24,377 bases of DNA from NCBI RefSeq assembly GCF_008831285.2, contig NW_022204922.1, forward strand, positions 1 through 24,377. The letters run 5' to 3'. The notes below the pieces were generated by a model, which saw nothing but the letters and a program-made list of their open reading frames with translations, was not told the origin of the DNA and made no database searches. Of the stretch, positions 8,329 through 21,393 are shown one piece after another; the first letter of the stretch is position 1, and each line of letters begins with the position of its first letter. The position numbers and the translations under genes are program-made. The stretch is from Nymphaea colorata (taxonomy: Eukaryota; Streptophyta; Magnoliopsida; Nymphaeales; Nymphaeaceae).

Positions 8329-10557
8329 ATGTAATAACAAGTGAAACATATTAGGTTACCTACAAGACACCAAATGAATCACTCAAATCTCATTCATTTC
8401 CATACAAACCTATGATTTCAATATACTAAATCATTTAATATAGACGTAACAACAAGTTAAGCACATTCAATTAAGTATGCGTGATCAAATGAATCACTTA
8501 AATCTCACTCGTATTGAGACGAGTGATTTAGTGTGCGTATGGATACAAATGAATGAGATGTAACAACATGTTCAACTTATTGAACAAACTACAAGGGATC
8601 AAACTAAACTAATCCATAGGTCTCCTTTACATCCATATAAACTTGTGAGTTTTTATCGTTTAAATCGTTGATCATAGATGTCATAACGAGTGAAACACAT
8701 TAGGTTAATTATAAGACACCAAATGAATCACTCAAATCTCATTTATTTTCACACAAACTTGTGATTTGAATTCACTTAATCTAGCAATATGGATGTAACA
8801 ACAAGTTAAGCACATTCAATTAAGTATGTGTGATCATTTGAATCACTTAAATCGCACTTGTATTGATACGAACTTGTGATTTCAATCATTTAGATCGTGC
8901 ACTATAGTTGTAACAATAAATTCAACTCATCGGACTAACTACACGCGTTTGTATCCACATGAACATGTGATTTCAATCATTTAAATCATTCATTATATAT
9001 GTATTCCAAACGAACTTCTGGTATCAAAGCCACTAGGTCATTCTATACGTAAGTAAGAAATGGTCACGCACATTCAATTAAATACAAGTGATCAATTATA
9101 TGTAATAACAAGTGAAAATGAATCACTTAATCTCTCAATTAAATATAAGTGATCAAATATATGTAATAACAAGTGAAACACATTAGGTTACTTACAAGAC
9201 ACCAAATGAATCACTCCAATATCATTCATTTTCATACAAACCTATGATTTTAATCTACTAAATCATTTAATATAGACGTAACAACAAGTTAAGCACATTC
9301 AATTACGTATGTGTGATAAAATGAATCACTTAAATCCCACTCGTATTGATACGAACTTGTGATTTCAATTCCTTACATCGATCACCATAGATGTAAGAAC
9401 TAGTTCAACTTATTGAACTAACTACAAGGGATCAAACTAATGCATAGGTCTCCTTTATATCCATACAAACTTGTAAGTTTTAATCATTTAAATCATTGAT
9501 CAAAGATGTAATAACAAGTGAAACACAATAGGTTAACTACAAGACACCAAATGAATCACTCGAATCTCATTCATTTTCGCACAAACTTGTGATTTCAATC
9601 TACTAAATCATTTATTATAGACGTAACAACAAGTTAAACACATTCAATTAAGTATGCATGATTATATGAATCACTTAAATCTCACTTGTATTCGTACGAA
9701 CATGTGATTTCAATCCTTTAGAACGTTCCCTATAGATGTAACAACAAATTCAACTCATCGGACTAACTACACGTGTACAAATATAGTGACTTCAACCATT
9801 TGTATCCATATAAACTTGTGATTTCAACCATTTAAATCATTCATTATAGATGTAATAACAAGTGAAATACATTAGATTAACTATAAGGGACCAATATAGT
9901 GACTTGACTCTCATTCATTTCCAAACGGACTTCTTTTTTCAAGCCACTAAGTCATTCTATACGTATGTAACAAATGGTTACGCACATTCAATTAAATATA
10001 AGTTATCAAATGTATGTAAGAACAAGTAAAAATGAATCACATAATCTCTCGATTAAACATAAGTGATCAAATGTATGTAATAACAAGTGAAACACATTAA
10101 GTTACCTGTAAGACACCAAATGAATCACTCGAATCCCATTCATTTTCATATAAACCTATGATTTGAATTTACTAAATCATTTAATATAAACGTAACAACA
10201 AGTTAAGTACATTCAATTAAATATGCGTGATCAATTGAATCACTTAAATCCCACTCGTATTGATGTGAACTTGTGCATCGATCACTATAGATGTAACAAC
10301 ATGTTCAACTTATCGTACAAACTAGAAAGGATCAAACTAATGCATAGGTCTCCTTTATATCCATATAAACTTGTGAGTTTTAATTATTTAAATCATTGAT
10401 CATGGATGTAATAACATGTGAAACACGTTAGGTTAACTATAAGACACCAAATGAATCACTCGAATCACATTCATTTTCATACAAACTTGTGATTTCAGTT
10501 CACTTAATCAAGCAACATGGATGTAACAATAAGTTAAGCACATTCAATTAAGTATGT

Positions 10558-13500
10558 GTGATCATTTGAATCACTTAAATCGCACTTGTATTGATACGAA
10601 CTTGTAATTTCAATCCTTTAGATCGTGCACTATAGTCGTACCAATACGAGTCAGATTTAAGTGATTCATATGATCACGCATACTTTATTGAATGTACTTG
10701 ACTTATTGTTATATCCATGTTAAATGATTTAGTAGATTGAAATCACAGGCTTGCATGAAAATGAATGAGATTTGAGTGATTCATTTGGTGCCCTATTGTT
10801 AACCTAATTCACTTGTTAAGCACATTCAATTAAATTACAAGTGAAACACATTAGGTTAACTATATGACACCAAATGAATCACTTGTTAAGGACATCCGTA
10901 TTAAGAATCATTATAAATGTAACAACTAGTGAAACACATTAGGTAAACCATAAGACACCAAATGAATCACTCGAATCTCATTCATTTTCATACAAACTTG
11001 TGATTTCGATCTACTAAATCATTTAATATAGATGTAACAACAAGTTAAACACATTCAATTAAGCATGCATGATCATATGAATCATTTAAATCTCACTTGT
11101 ATTGGTACGAACGCGTGATTTCAATCCTTTAGATCGTTCACTATAGATGTAACAACAAATTCAACTCATCGGACTAATTACACGCATTCAAAGTAATGCA
11201 TAGATCCCATTTGTATCCATATGAACTTGCGATTTCAATCATTTAAATCATTCATTATAGATGTAATAACAAGTGAAATACACTAGATTAACTGTAAGGG
11301 ACCAACTTAATGACCTGACTCTCATTCATTTCCAAACGAACTTCTTATTTCAAGCCACTAAGTCATTCTATACGTATGTAACAAATGGCTACGCACACTC
11401 AATTAAATATATTGATCAAATATATGTAATAACAAGTGAAAATGAATCATTTAATCTCTCAATTAAATATATGTGATCAAATATATGTAATAACAAGTGA
11501 AACATATTAGGTTACCTACAAGACACCAAATGAATCACTCAAATCTCATTCATTTCCATACAAACCTATGATTTCAATATACTAAATCATTTAATATAGA
11601 CGTAACAACAAGTTAAGCACATTCAATTAAGTATGCGTGATCAAATGAATCACTTAAATCTCACTCGTATGAGACGAGTGATTTAGTGTGCGTATGGATA
11701 CAAATGAATGAGATGTAACAACATGTTCAACTTATTGAACAAACTACAAGGGATCAAACTAAACTAATCCATAGGTCTCCTTTACATCCATATAAACTTG
11801 TGAGTTTTTATCGTTTAAATCGTTGATCATAGATGTCATAACGAGTGAAACACATTAGGTTAATTATAAGACACCAAATGAATCACTCAAATCTCATTTA
11901 TTTTCACACAAACTTGTGATTTGAATTCACTTAATCTAGCAATATGGATGTAACAACAAGTTAAGCACATTCAATTAAGTATGTGTGATCATTTGAATCA
12001 CTTAAATCGCACTTGTATTGATACGAACTTGTGATTTCAATCATTTAGATCGTGCACTATAGTTGTAACAATAAATTCAACTCATCGGACTAACTACACG
12101 CGTTTGTATCCACATGAACATGTGATTTCAATCATTTAAATCATTCATTATATATGTATTCCAAACGAACTTCTGGTATCAAAGCCACTAGGTCATTCTA
12201 TACGTAAGTAAGAAATGGTCACGCACATTCAATTAAATACAAGTGATCAATTATATGTAATAACAAGTGAAAATGAATCACTTAATCTCTCAATTAAATA
12301 TAAGTGATCAAATATATGTAATAACAAGTGAAACACATTAGGTTACTTACAAGACACCAAATGAATCACTCCAATATCATTCATTTTCATACAAACCTAT
12401 GATTTTAATCTACTAAATCATTTAATATAGACGTAACAACAAGTTAAGCACATTCAATTACGTATGTGTGATAAAATGAATCACTTAAATCCCACTCGTA
12501 TTGATACGAACTTGTGATTTCAATTCCTTACATCGATCACCATAGATGTAAGAACTAGTTCAACTTATTGAACTAACTACAAGGGATCAAACTAATGCAT
12601 AGGTCTCCTTTATATCCATACAAACTTGTAAGTTTTAATCATTTAAATCATTGATCAAAGATGTAATAACAAGTGAAACACAATAGGTTAACTACAAGAC
12701 ACCAAATGAATCACTCGAATCTCATTCATTTTCGCACAAACTTGTGATTTCAATCTACTAAATCATTTATTATAGACGTAACAACAAGTTAAACACATTC
12801 AATTAAGTATGCATGATTATATGAATCACTTAAATCTCACTTGTATTCGTACGAACATGTGATTTCAATCCTTTAGAACGTTCCCTATAGATGTAACAAC
12901 AAATTCAACTCATCGGACTAACTACACGTGTACAAATATAGTGACTTCAACCATTTGTATCCATATAAACTTGTGATTTCAACCATTTAAATCATTCATT
13001 ATAGATGTAATAACAAGTGAAATACATTAGATTAACTATAAGGGACCAATATAGTGACTTGACTCTCATTCATTTCCAAACGGACTTCTTTTTTCAAGCC
13101 ACTAAGTCATTCTATACGTATGTAACAAATGGTTACGCACATTCAATTAAATATAAGTTATCAAATGTATGTAAGAACAAGTAAAAATGAATCACATAAT
13201 CTCTCGATTAAACATAAGTGATCAAATGTATGTAATAACAAGTGAAACACATTAAGTTACCTGTAAGACACCAAATGAATCACTCGAATCCCATTCATTT
13301 TCATATAAACCTATGATTTGAATTTACTAAATCATTTAATATAAACGTAACAACAAGTTAAGTACATTCAATTAAATATGCGTGATCAATTGAATCACTT
13401 AAATCCCACTCGTATTGATGTGAACTTGTGCATCGATCACTATAGATGTAACAACATGTTCAACTTATCGTACAAACTAGAAAGGATCAAACTAATGCAT

Positions 13501-13712
13501 AGGTCTCCTTTATATCCATATAAACTTGTGAGTTTTAATTATTTAAATCATTGATCATGGATGTAATAACATGTGAAACACGTTAGGTTAACTATAAGAC
13601 ACCAAATGAATCACTCGAATCACATTCATTTTCATACAAACTTGTGATTTCAGTTCACTTAATCAAGCAACATGGATGTAACAATAAGTTAAGCACATTC
13701 AATTAAGTATGT
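10558..13712 (+). repeat. HOR copy 4 (3155 bp)
   Basis: A full-length copy almost indistinguishable from copies 2 and 3. It has the short CGTATGAGACG variant near 11667 and the C form of GATCACGCATAC at about 10677. No rearrangement is seen. Confidence 0.96.
10637..10816 (-). repeat. Inverted B-A module, copy 4
   Basis: Collinear with and nearly identical to 7481-7660, from CGTACCAATACGAG to CTAATTCACTTGT. Confidence 0.92.
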
Positions 13713-13791
13713 GTGATCATTTGAATCACTTAAATCGCACTTGTATTGATACGAACTTGTAATTTCAATCCTTTAGATCGTGCACTATAGT

Positions 13792-13971
13792 CGTACCAAT
13801 ACGAGTCAGATTTAAGTGATTCATATGATCACGCATACTTTATTGAATGTACTTGACTTATTGTTATATCCATGTTAAATGATTTAGTAGATTGAAATCA
13901 CAGGCTTGCATGAAAATGAATGAGATTTGAGTGATTCATTTGGTGCCCTATTGTTAACCTAATTCACTTGT
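13792..13971 (-). repeat. Inverted B-A module, copy 5
   Basis: Intact in the shortened HOR copy; the loss in that copy lies downstream, after 14567. Confidence 0.92.
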
Positions 13972-14567
13972 TAAGCACATTCAATTAAATTACAAGTGAA
14001 ACACATTAGGTTAACTATATGACACCAAATGAATCACTTGTTAAGGACATCCGTATTAAGAATCATTATAAATGTAACAACTAGTGAAACACATTAGGTA
14101 AACCATAAGACACCAAATGAATCACTCGAATCTCATTCATTTTCATACAAACTTGTGATTTCGATCTACTAAATCATTTAATATAGATGTAACAACAAGT
14201 TAAACACATTCAATTAAGCATGCATGATCATATGAATCATTTAAATCTCACTTGTATTGGTACGAACGCGTGATTTCAATCCTTTAGATCGTTCACTATA
14301 GATGTAACAACAAATTCAACTCATCGGACTAATTACACGCATTCAAAGTAATGCATAGATCCCATTTGTATCCATATGAACTTGCGATTTCAATCATTTA
14401 AATCATTCATTATAGATGTAATAACAAGTGAAATACACTAGATTAACTGTAAGGGACCAACTTAATGACCTGACTCTCATTCATTTCCAAACGAACTTCT
14501 TATTTCAAGCCACTAAGTCATTCTATACGTATGTAACAAATGGCTACGCACACTCAATTAAATATAT

Positions 14568-14812
14568 TATCAAATTATGTAAAACAAGTAAAATGAATCA
14601 TAATCTCTCATTAAATAAGTGATCAAATTATGTAATAACAAGTGAAACATAATTACTAAACACCAATGAATCACTCAATCCATCATTTCATATAAACCTA
14701 TGATTAATTACTAAATCATTAATATAAACGTAACAACAAGTTAAGACATTCAATAATATGCGTGATCAATGAATCACTTAAATCCACTCGTATTGATGAA
14801 CTGTGCATCGAT
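14568..14812 (+). other. Chimeric junction with discordant bases dropped
   Basis: Aligned with its two candidate parents, delta/alpha sequence (11412 on) and beta/gamma sequence (13147 on), this zone keeps mostly the bases on which they agree. CAAATATATG and CAAATGTATG become CAAATTATG. CTCAATTAAA and CTCGATTAAA become CTCATTAAA. TTAAGCACATT and TTAAGTACATT become TTAAGACATT. GATCAAATGAATC and GATCAATTGAATC become GATCAATGAATC. AAATCTCACTCG and AAATCCCACTCG become AAATCCACTCG. D-to-C spacing is 405 bp (14416 to 14821) against 441 bp in copy 2, so about 36 bases are lost. No known recombination process removes just the mismatched bases, so a consensus or assembly artefact over a collapsed repeat is most likely. 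Confidence 0.85.
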
Positions 14813-15086
14813 CACTATAGATGTAACAACATGTTCAACTTATCGTACAAACTAGAAAGGATCAAACTAATGCATAGGTCTCCTTTATATCCATATAAAC
14901 TTGTGAGTTTAATTATTTAAATCATTGATCATGGATGTAATAACATGTGAAACACGTTAGGTTAACTATAAGACACCAAATGAATCACTCGAATCACATT
15001 CATTTTCATACAAACTTGTGATTTCAGTTCACTTAATCAAGCAACATGGATGTAACAATAAGTTAAGCACATTCAATTAAGTATGT

Positions 15087-18000
15087 GTGATCATTTGAAT
15101 CACTTAAATCGCACTTGTATTGATACGAACTTGTAATTTCAATCCTTTAGATCGTGCACTATAGTCGTACCAATACGAGTCAGATTTAAGTGATTCATAT
15201 GATCACGCATACTTTATTGAATGTACTTGACTTATTGTTATATCCATGTTAAATGATTTAGTAGATTGAAATCACAGGCTTGCATGAAAATGAATGAGAT
15301 TTGAGTGATTCATTTGGTGCCCTATTGTTAACCTAATTCACTTGTTAAGCACATTCAATTAAATTACAAGTGAAACACATTAGGTTAACTATATGACACC
15401 AAATGAATCACTTGTTAAGGACATCCGTATTAAGAATCATTATAAATGTAACAACTAGTGAAACACATTAGGTAAACCATAAGACACCAAATGAATCACT
15501 CGAATCTCATTCATTTTCATACAAACTTGTGATTTCGATCTACTAAATCATTTAATATAGATGTAACAACAAGTTAAACACATTCAATTAAGCATGCATG
15601 ATCATATGAATCATTTAAATCTCACTTGTATTGGTACGAACGCGTGATTTCAATCCTTTAGATCGTTCACTATAGATGTAACAACAAATTCAACTCATCG
15701 GACTAATTACACGCATTCAAAGTAATGCATAGATCCCATTTGTATCCATATGAACTTGCGATTTCAATCATTTAAATCATTCATTATAGATGTAATAACA
15801 AGTGAAATACACTAGATTAACTGTAAGGGACCAACTTAATGACCTGACTCTCATTCATTTCCAAACGAACTTCTTATTTCAAGCCACTAAGTCATTCTAT
15901 ACGTATGTAACAAATGGCTACGCACACTCAATTAAATATATTGATCAAATATATGTAATAACAAGTGAAAATGAATCATTTAATCTCTCAATTAAATATA
16001 TGTGATCAAATATATGTAATAACAAGTGAAACATATTAGGTTACCTACAAGACACCAAATGAATCACTCAAATCTCATTCATTTCCATACAAACCTATGA
16101 TTTCAATATACTAAATCATTTAATATAGACGTAACAACAAGTTAAGCACATTCAATTAAGTATGCGTGATCAAATGAATCACTTAAATCTCACTCGTATG
16201 AGACGAGTGATTTAGTGTGCGTATGGATACAAATGAATGAGATGTAACAACATGTTCAACTTATTGAACAAACTACAAGGATCAAACTAAACTAATCCAT
16301 AGGTCTCCTTTACATCCATATAAACTTGTGAGTTTTTATCGTTTAAATCGTTGATCATAGATGTCATAACGAGTGAAACACATTAGGTTAATTATAAGAC
16401 ACCAAATGAATCACTCAAATCTCATTTATTTTCACACAAACTTGTGATTTGAATTCACTTAATCTAGCAATATGGATGTAACAACAAGTTAAGCACATTC
16501 AATTAAGTATGTGTGATCATTTGAATCACTTAAATCGCACTTGTATTGATACGAACTTGTGATTTCAATCATTTAGATCGTGCACTATAGTTGTAACAAT
16601 AAATTCAACTCATCGGACTAACTACACGCGTTTGTATCCACATGAACATGTGATTTCAATCATTTAAATCATTCATTATATATGTATTCCAAACGAACTT
16701 CTGGTATCAAAGCCACTAGGTCATTCTATACGTAAGTAAGAAATGGTCACGCACATTCAATTAAATACAAGTGATCAATTATATGTAATAACAAGTGAAA
16801 ATGAATCACTTAATCTCTCAATTAAATATAAGTGATCAAATATATGTAATAACAAGTGAAACACATTAGGTTACTTACAAGACACCAAATGAATCACTCC
16901 AATATCATTCATTTTCATACAAACCTATGATTTTAATCTACTAAATCATTTAATATAGACGTAACAACAAGTTAAGCACATTCAATTACGTATGTGTGAT
17001 AAAATGAATCACTTAAATCCCACTCGTATTGATACGAACTTGTGATTTCAATTCCTTACATCGATCACCATAGATGTAAGAACTAGTTCAACTTATTGAA
17101 CTAACTACAAGGGATCAAACTAATGCATAGGTCTCCTTTATATCCATACAAACTTGTAAGTTTTAATCATTTAAATCATTGATCAAAGATGTAATAACAA
17201 GTGAAACACAATAGGTTAACTACAAGACACCAAATGAATCACTCGAATCTCATTCATTTTCGCACAAACTTGTGATTTCAATCTACTAAATCATTTATTA
17301 TAGACGTAACAACAAGTTAAACACATTCAATTAAGTATGCATGATTATATGAATCACTTAAATCTCACTTGTATTCGTACGAACATGTGATTTCAATCCT
17401 TTAGAACGTTCCCTATAGATGTAACAACAAATTCAACTCATCGGACTAACTACACGTGTACAAATATAGTGACTTCAACCATTTGTATCCATATAAACTT
17501 GTGATTTCAACCATTTAAATCATTCATTATAGATGTAATAACAAGTGAAATACATTAGATTAACTATAAGGGACCAATATAGTGACTTGACTCTCATTCA
17601 TTTCCAAACGGACTTCTTTTTTCAAGCCACTAAGTCATTCTATACGTATGTAACAAATGGTTACGCACATTCAATTAAATATAAGTTATCAAATGTATGT
17701 AAGAACAAGTAAAAATGAATCACATAATCTCTCGATTAAACATAAGTGATCAAATGTATGTAATAACAAGTGAAACACATTAAGTTACCTGTAAGACACC
17801 AAATGAATCACTCGAATCCCATTCATTTTCATATAAACCTATGATTTGAATTTACTAAATCATTTAATATAAACGTAACAACAAGTTAAGTACATTCAAT
17901 TAAATATGCGTGATCAATTGAATCACTTAAATCCACTCGTATTGATGTGAACTTGTGCATCGATCACTATAGATGTAACAACATGTTCAACTTATCGTAC

Positions 18001-18239
18001 AAACTAGAAAGGATCAAACTAATGCATAGGTCTCCTTTATATCCATATAAACTTGTGAGTTTTAATTATTTAAATCATTGATCATGGATGTAATAACATG
18101 TGAAACACGTTAGGTTAACTATAAGACACCAAATGAATCACTCGAATCACATTCATTTTCATACAAACTTGTGATTTCAGTTCACTTAATCAAGCAACAT
18201 GGATGTAACAATAAGTTAAGCACATTCAATTAAGTATGT
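15087..18239 (+). repeat. HOR copy 6 (3153 bp)
   Basis: A full-length copy. It has ACAAGGATCAAAC near 16275 where copies 2-4 have ACAAGGGATCAAAC, a one-G loss shared with copy 7, and AAATCCACTCG near 17928 in place of AAATCCCACTCG. It carries the short CGTATGAGACG variant. No large rearrangement is seen, although it directly follows the shortened copy 5. Confidence 0.96.
15166..15345 (-). repeat. Inverted B-A module, copy 6
   Basis: Nearly identical to 7481-7660, including the C form of GATCACGCATAC. Confidence 0.92.
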
Positions 18240-18318
18240 GTGATCATTTGAATCACTTAAATCGCACTTGTATTGATACGAACTTGTAATTTCAATCCTT
18301 TAGATCGTGCACTATAGT

Positions 18319-18498
18319 CGTACCAATACGAGTCAGATTTAAGTGATTCATATGATCACGCATACTTTATTGAATGTACTTGACTTATTGTTATATCCAT
18401 GTTAAATGATTTAGTAGATTGAAATCACAGGCTTGCATGAAAATGAATGAGATTTGAGTGATTCATTTGGTGCCCTATTGTTAACCTAATTCACTTGT
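18319..18498 (-). repeat. Inverted B-A module, copy 7 (last in window)
   Basis: Nearly identical to 7481-7660. No further copy is seen to the right, where the period changes to 1.72 kb. Confidence 0.92.
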
Positions 18499-19666
18499 TA
18501 AGCACATTCAATTAAATTACAAGTGAAACACATTAGGTTAACTATATGACACCAAATGAATCACTTGTTAAGGACATCCGTATTAAGAATCATTATAAAT
18601 GTAACAACTAGTGAAACACATTAGGTAAACCATAAGACACCAAATGAATCACTCGAATCTCATTCATTTTCATACAAACTTGTGATTTCGATCTACTAAA
18701 TCATTTAATATAGATGTAACAACAAGTTAAACACATTCAATTAAGCATGCATGATCATATGAATCATTTAAATCTCACTTGTATTGGTACGAACGCGTGA
18801 TTTCAATCCTTTAGATCGTTCACTATAGATGTAACAACAAATTCAACTCATCGGACTAATTACACGCATTCAAAGTAATGCATAGATCCCATTTGTATCC
18901 ATATGAACTTGCGATTTCAATCATTTAAATCATTCATTATAGATGTAATAACAAGTGAAATACACTAGATTAACTGTAAGGGACCAACTTAATGACCTGA
19001 CTCTCATTCATTTCCAAACGAACTTCTTATTTCAAGCCACTAAGTCATTCTATACGTATGTAACAAATGGCTACGCACACTCAATTAAATATATTGATCA
19101 AATATATGTAATAACAAGTGAAAATGAATCATTTAATCTCTCAATTAAATATATGTGATCAAATATATGTAATAACAAGTGAAACATATTAGGTTACCTA
19201 CAAGACACCAAATGAATCACTCAAATCTCATTCATTTCCATACAAACCTATGATTTCAATATACTAAATCATTTAATATAGACGTAACAACAAGTTAAGC
19301 ACATTCAATTAAGTATGCGTGATCAAATGAATCACTTAAATCTCACTCGTATTGAGACGAGTGATTTAGTGTGCGTATGGATACAAATGAATGAGATGTA
19401 ACAACATGTTCAACTTATTGAACAAACTACAAGGATCAAACTAAACTAATCCATAGGTCTCCTTTACATCCATATAAACTTGTGAGTTTTTATCGTTTAA
19501 ATCGTTGATCATAGATGTCATAACGAGTGAAACACATTAGGTTAATTATAAGACACCAAATGAATCACTCAAATCTCATTTATTTTCACACAAACTTGTG
19601 ATTTGAATTCACTTAATCTAGCAATATGGATGTAACAACAAGTTAAGCACATTCAATTAAGTATGT

Positions 19667-21393
19667 GTGATCATTTGAATCACTTAAATCGCACTTGTAT
19701 TGATACGAACTTGTGATTTCAATCATTTAGATCGTGCACTATAGTTGTAACAATAAATTCAACTCATCGGACTAACTACACGCGTTTGTATCCACATGAA
19801 CATGTGATTTCAATCATTTAAATCATTCATTATATATGTATTCCAAACGAACTTCTGGTATCAAAGCCACTAGGTCATTCTATACGTAAGTAAGAAATGG
19901 TCACGCACATTCAATTAAATACAAGTGATCAATTATATGTAATAACAAGTGAAAATGAATCACTTAATCTCTCAATTAAATATAAGTGATCAAATATATG
20001 TAATAACAAGTGAAACACATTAGGTTACTTACAAGACACCAAATGAATCACTCCAATATCATTCATTTTCATACAAACCTATGATTTTAATCTACTAAAT
20101 CATTTAATATAGACGTAACAACAAGTTAAGCACATTCAATTACGTATGTGTGATAAAATGAATCACTTAAATCCCACTCGTATTGATACGAACTTGTGAT
20201 TTCAATTCCTTACATCGATCACCATAGATGTAAGAACTAGTTCAACTTATTGAACTAACTACAAGGGATCAAACTAATGCATAGGTCTCCTTTATATCCA
20301 TACAAACTTGTAAGTTTTAATCATTTAAATCATTGATCAAAGATGTAATAACAAGTGAAACACAATAGGTTAACTACAAGACACCAAATGAATCACTCGA
20401 ATCTCATTCATTTTCGCACAAACTTGTGATTTCAATCTACTAAATCATTTATTATAGACGTAACAACAAGTTAAACACATTCAATTAAGTATGCATGATT
20501 ATATGAATCACTTAAATCTCACTTGTATTCGTACGAACATGTGATTTCAATCCTTTAGAACGTTCCCTATAGATGTAACAACAAATTCAACTCATCGGAC
20601 TAACTACACGTGTACAAATATAGTGACTTCAACCATTTGTATCCATATAAACTTGTGATTTCAACCATTTAAATCATTCATTATAGATGTAATAACAAGT
20701 GAAATACATTAGATTAACTATAAGGGACCAATATAGTGACTTGACTCTCATTCATTTCCAAACGGACTTCTTTTTTCAAGCCACTAAGTCATTCTATACG
20801 TATGTAACAAATGTTACGCACATTCAATTAAATATAAGTTATCAAATGTATGTAAGAACAAGTAAAAATGAATCACATAATCTCTCGATTAAACATAAGT
20901 GATCAAATGTATGTAATAACAAGTGAAACACATTAAGTTACCTGTAAGACACCAAATGAATCACTCGAATCCCATTCATTTTCATATAAACCTATGATTT
21001 GAATTTACTAAATCATTTAATATAAACGTAACAACAAGTTAAGTACATTCAATTAAATATGCGTGATCAATTGAATCACTTAAATCCCACTCGTATTGAT
21101 GTGAACTTGTGCATCGATCACTATAGATGTAACAACATGTTCAACTTATCGTACAAACTAGAAAGGATCAAACTAATGCATAGGTCTCCTTTATATCCAT
21201 ATAAACTTGTGAGTTTTAATTATTTAAATCATTGATCATGGATGTAATAACATGTGAAACACGTTAGGTTAACTATAAGACACCAAATGAATCACTCGAA
21301 TCACATTCATTTTCATACAAACTTGTGATTTCAGTTCACTTAATCAAGCAACATGGATGTAACAATAAGTTAAGCACATTCAATTAAGTATGT
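19667..21393 (+). repeat. Founder-like 1727-bp module (end of alpha + beta + gamma)
   Basis: This part of copy 7 is directly followed by two more copies of the same module (21394 and 23116). In copies 1-4 and 6 the same module is followed instead by the inverted module and delta block. Both ends lie in homologous B monomers sharing GTGATCATTTGAATCACTTA and most of the following 55 bp, so an unequal exchange between B monomers would create the shorter period. Confidence 0.85.

Larger units (their letters stand above)
7402..10557 (+). repeat. HOR copy 3 (3156 bp)
   Basis: A full-length copy with no large rearrangement; its first 927 bp (7402-8328) serve here as a reference for the inverted module and delta block. 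It carries C at 7521 (GATCACGCATAC), shared with copies 4-7, and the longer CGTATTGAGACG variant at about 8510, shared with copies 1 and 7. The two markers give different groupings of copies, which is expected if sequence exchange acts piecewise along the unit. Confidence 0.96.
13713..15086 (+). repeat. HOR copy 5, internally shortened (1374 bp)
   Basis: It starts normally with the inverted module (13792-13971) and delta block up to the D/E monomers near 14567. It then passes through an aberrant zone of about 245 bp into gamma-block sequence (14813 on) and ends at the usual phase point. It lacks 1781 bp compared with a full copy. Of this, 1744 bp is exactly the spacing between the two paralogous D monomers (8105 and 9849) of neighbouring blocks. 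The remaining 36-37 bp are scattered single-base losses. The shape fits exchange or collapse between the delta and beta D-E-A-B runs. Confidence 0.93.
18240..21393 (+). repeat. HOR copy 7 (3154 bp), last full 3155-type unit
   Basis: A full copy sharing the G loss near 19432 with copy 6. It also has AAATGTTACGC (about 20809) instead of AAATGGTTACGC, a change it shares with the shorter units to its right. Its second part, 19667-21393 (1727 bp), is the segment that continues in tandem as the 1.72-kb HOR. Copy 7 is therefore the bridge between the two repeat regimes. Confidence 0.95.
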
